Positions 6,158 to 6,528 of a DNA stretch of 6,528 nucleotides are shown here, one piece after another (the first letter of the stretch is position 1; each line of letters begins with the position of its first letter). The notes under the pieces were generated by a model. The model was not told the origin of the DNA. It worked only from the letters and a program-made list of their open reading frames with translations, and made no database searches. Origin of the DNA: Flavisolibacter sp. (GTDB taxonomy: Bacteria; Bacteroidota; Bacteroidia; Chitinophagales; Chitinophagaceae); the NCBI GenBank assembly GCA_017745135.1, contig JAGIAB010000173.1, forward strand, positions 1 through 6,528. The letters are read 5' to 3'. The position numbers and the translations under genes were made by a program.

Positions 6158-6161
6158 GCCT

Positions 6162-6317
6162 TTATTTCAATTTTCTTTCGTCGCTCACAGTCAGTTTATG
6201 ACGTCCTTTAGCACGGCGGCTTGCCAATACTTTTCTGCCATTGGCAGTTTGCATACGTTTACGGAAACCATGAACAGTTTTACGGCGGCGGCGATGCGGT
6301 TGAAATGTACGTTTCAT
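6162..6317 (-). CDS. rpmH: 50S ribosomal protein L34
   Basis: A 51-residue, very basic protein, ATG at 6315-6317 and TAA at 6162-6164. It begins MKRTFQPHRRRRKTVHGFRK and continues RMQTANGRKVLASRRAKGRH, the near-invariant L34 sequence, with a short tail KLTVSDERKLK. L34 is a small protein of the large ribosomal subunit that binds 23S rRNA. It is followed by rnpA and yidD on the same strand, the standard bacterial arrangement, although a terminator separates it from rnpA here. The sequence before the ATG is A-rich (GTGAAAAAACTGATTTAAA) without a Shine-Dalgarno site. In many bacteria this cluster is near dnaA and the origin, but neither is visible in this window. Confidence 0.97.
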   Translation of the reverse strand: MKRTFQPHRRRRKTVHGFRKRMQTANGRKVLASRRAKGRHKLTVSDERKLK

Positions 6318-6414
6318 TTTAAATCAGTTTTTTCACGTTTACCAAATAACCCGTGGAGAACCGGGCTTGTTTTAGCCTTACCTACAGGTCACCACACCCG
6401 TGGGTTTGTGAAAG
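6318..6414 (-). other. Possible structured 5' leader of rpmH
   Basis: If transcription starts from the -7 box at 6420-6427, rpmH has a leader of about 98 nt. On the minus strand it contains several short potential stems: CACA/TGTG around CCCACGGG (6410-6393), GGCT/AGCC (6377-6364) and CCCG/CGGG (6363-6348). The 8-bp direct repeat ACCCGTGG occurs at 6349-6356 and 6396-6403 (plus strand). Each stem is short, so a regulatory leader is only possible; I recognise no known riboswitch or ribosomal-protein leader. Confidence 0.25.
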
Positions 6415-6419
6415 GACGG

Positions 6420-6427
6420 CAAAGGTA
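6420..6427 (-). promoter_or_regulatory. -7 box of the rpmH promoter
   Basis: On the minus strand TACCTTTG matches TAnnTTTG at every fixed position. Start of transcription would be near 6415, about 98 nt before the rpmH ATG. The -33 region falls inside the heptad repeat at 6432-6466 and shows no clear TTTG at the expected distance. Confidence 0.5.
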
Positions 6428-6431
6428 AGGG

Positions 6432-6473
6432 TTGAGAATTTAAGATTCGAGATTTGAAGTTTGAAATTTTGGG
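6432..6473. repeat. Second heptanucleotide tandem array (TTTGARA-like)
   Basis: Six 7-base units follow each other in phase: TTGAGAA at 6432, TTTAAGA at 6439, TTCGAGA at 6446, TTTGAAG at 6453, TTTGAAA at 6460 and a decayed TTTTGGG at 6467. The unit differs from the ATTGAWN array at 5229-5270, but the period is the same. It lies just upstream of the candidate rpmH -7 box. Confidence 0.6.
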
Positions 6474-6528
6474 CGAGGTTGTTAAAATGGGACGCACCTT
6501 ACAAATCCAAATGCCTCGGGGTACTGGC
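6474..6528. other. Right edge, no callable gene
   Basis: One minus-strand frame ends QYPEAFGFVRCVPF with a TAA at 6482-6484, which could be the tail of a gene entering from the right. A frame that stays open over about 45 nt is weak evidence, and all three minus frames are nearly open here, so no gene is called. The plus strand has an ATG at 6487 with an open frame to the edge, equally unsupported. Confidence 0.2.

Noticed and set aside
6198..6428. A 76-codon plus-strand open frame across rpmH
   Set aside because: It is antisense to L34 and extends through the rpmH leader and -7 box; no supporting signal.
6482..6528. C-terminal end of an upstream minus-strand gene (QYPEAFGFVRCVPF, stop)
   Set aside because: Only 14 codons are visible and other frames are also open; there is not enough sequence to call a gene or family.

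Overview
The window looks like the chromosome of a Bacteroidota member, most likely Chitinophagales/Chitinophagaceae. The reasons are a SusC/SusD outer-membrane pair, A-rich leaders instead of Shine-Dalgarno sites before several start codons, good matches to the Bacteroidota -7 promoter box (TAnnTTTG) upstream of several genes, and 7-bp AT-rich tandem repeats between genes. The taxonomic call is an inference from these traits. No rRNA, tRNA, CRISPR array, insertion sequence or phage gene is visible.

Layout. Positions 1-3532 (minus strand) hold a nutrient-uptake operon: a complete SusC-type TonB-dependent transporter followed, 19 nt after its stop, by the first 97 codons of a SusD-type surface lipoprotein that runs off the left edge. 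Positions 3533-3946 form a divergent intergenic region. It contains a candidate promoter for each direction, a small inverted repeat, and a 37-codon minus-strand ORF that reads like an orphan SusC signal peptide. Positions 3947-5163 (plus strand) hold a Mn-type superoxide dismutase and then a two-repeat DUF1543 protein, separated by only 47 nt that contain both an intrinsic terminator and a -7 box.

Positions 5164-5335 lie between convergent genes and carry a heptanucleotide tandem repeat with inverted copies. Positions 5336-6317 (minus strand) hold the conserved cluster rpmH - rnpA - yidD (ribosomal protein L34, RNase P protein, membrane-insertion factor). rpmH and rnpA are separated by a GC-rich palindromic element and a strong terminator. 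rnpA has a -7 box only five bases before its ATG and overlaps yidD by 17 nt. Upstream of rpmH lie a candidate promoter and a second, different heptanucleotide array; no gene can be called in the last 50 bases.

How the genes work together. SusC and SusD form a lidded outer-membrane importer for an unidentified glycan or peptide. The superoxide dismutase is a cytosolic antioxidant enzyme whose neighbour has no known function. L34, RnpA and YidD serve ribosome assembly, tRNA maturation and membrane protein insertion. The coding content is ordinary. The unusual signals are in the intergenic DNA: the orphan signal-peptide ORF, the promoter/terminator overlap before the DUF1543 gene, the possible leaderless rnpA transcript, the two heptad arrays and the GC-rich palindrome. 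I see no convincing new biological system.
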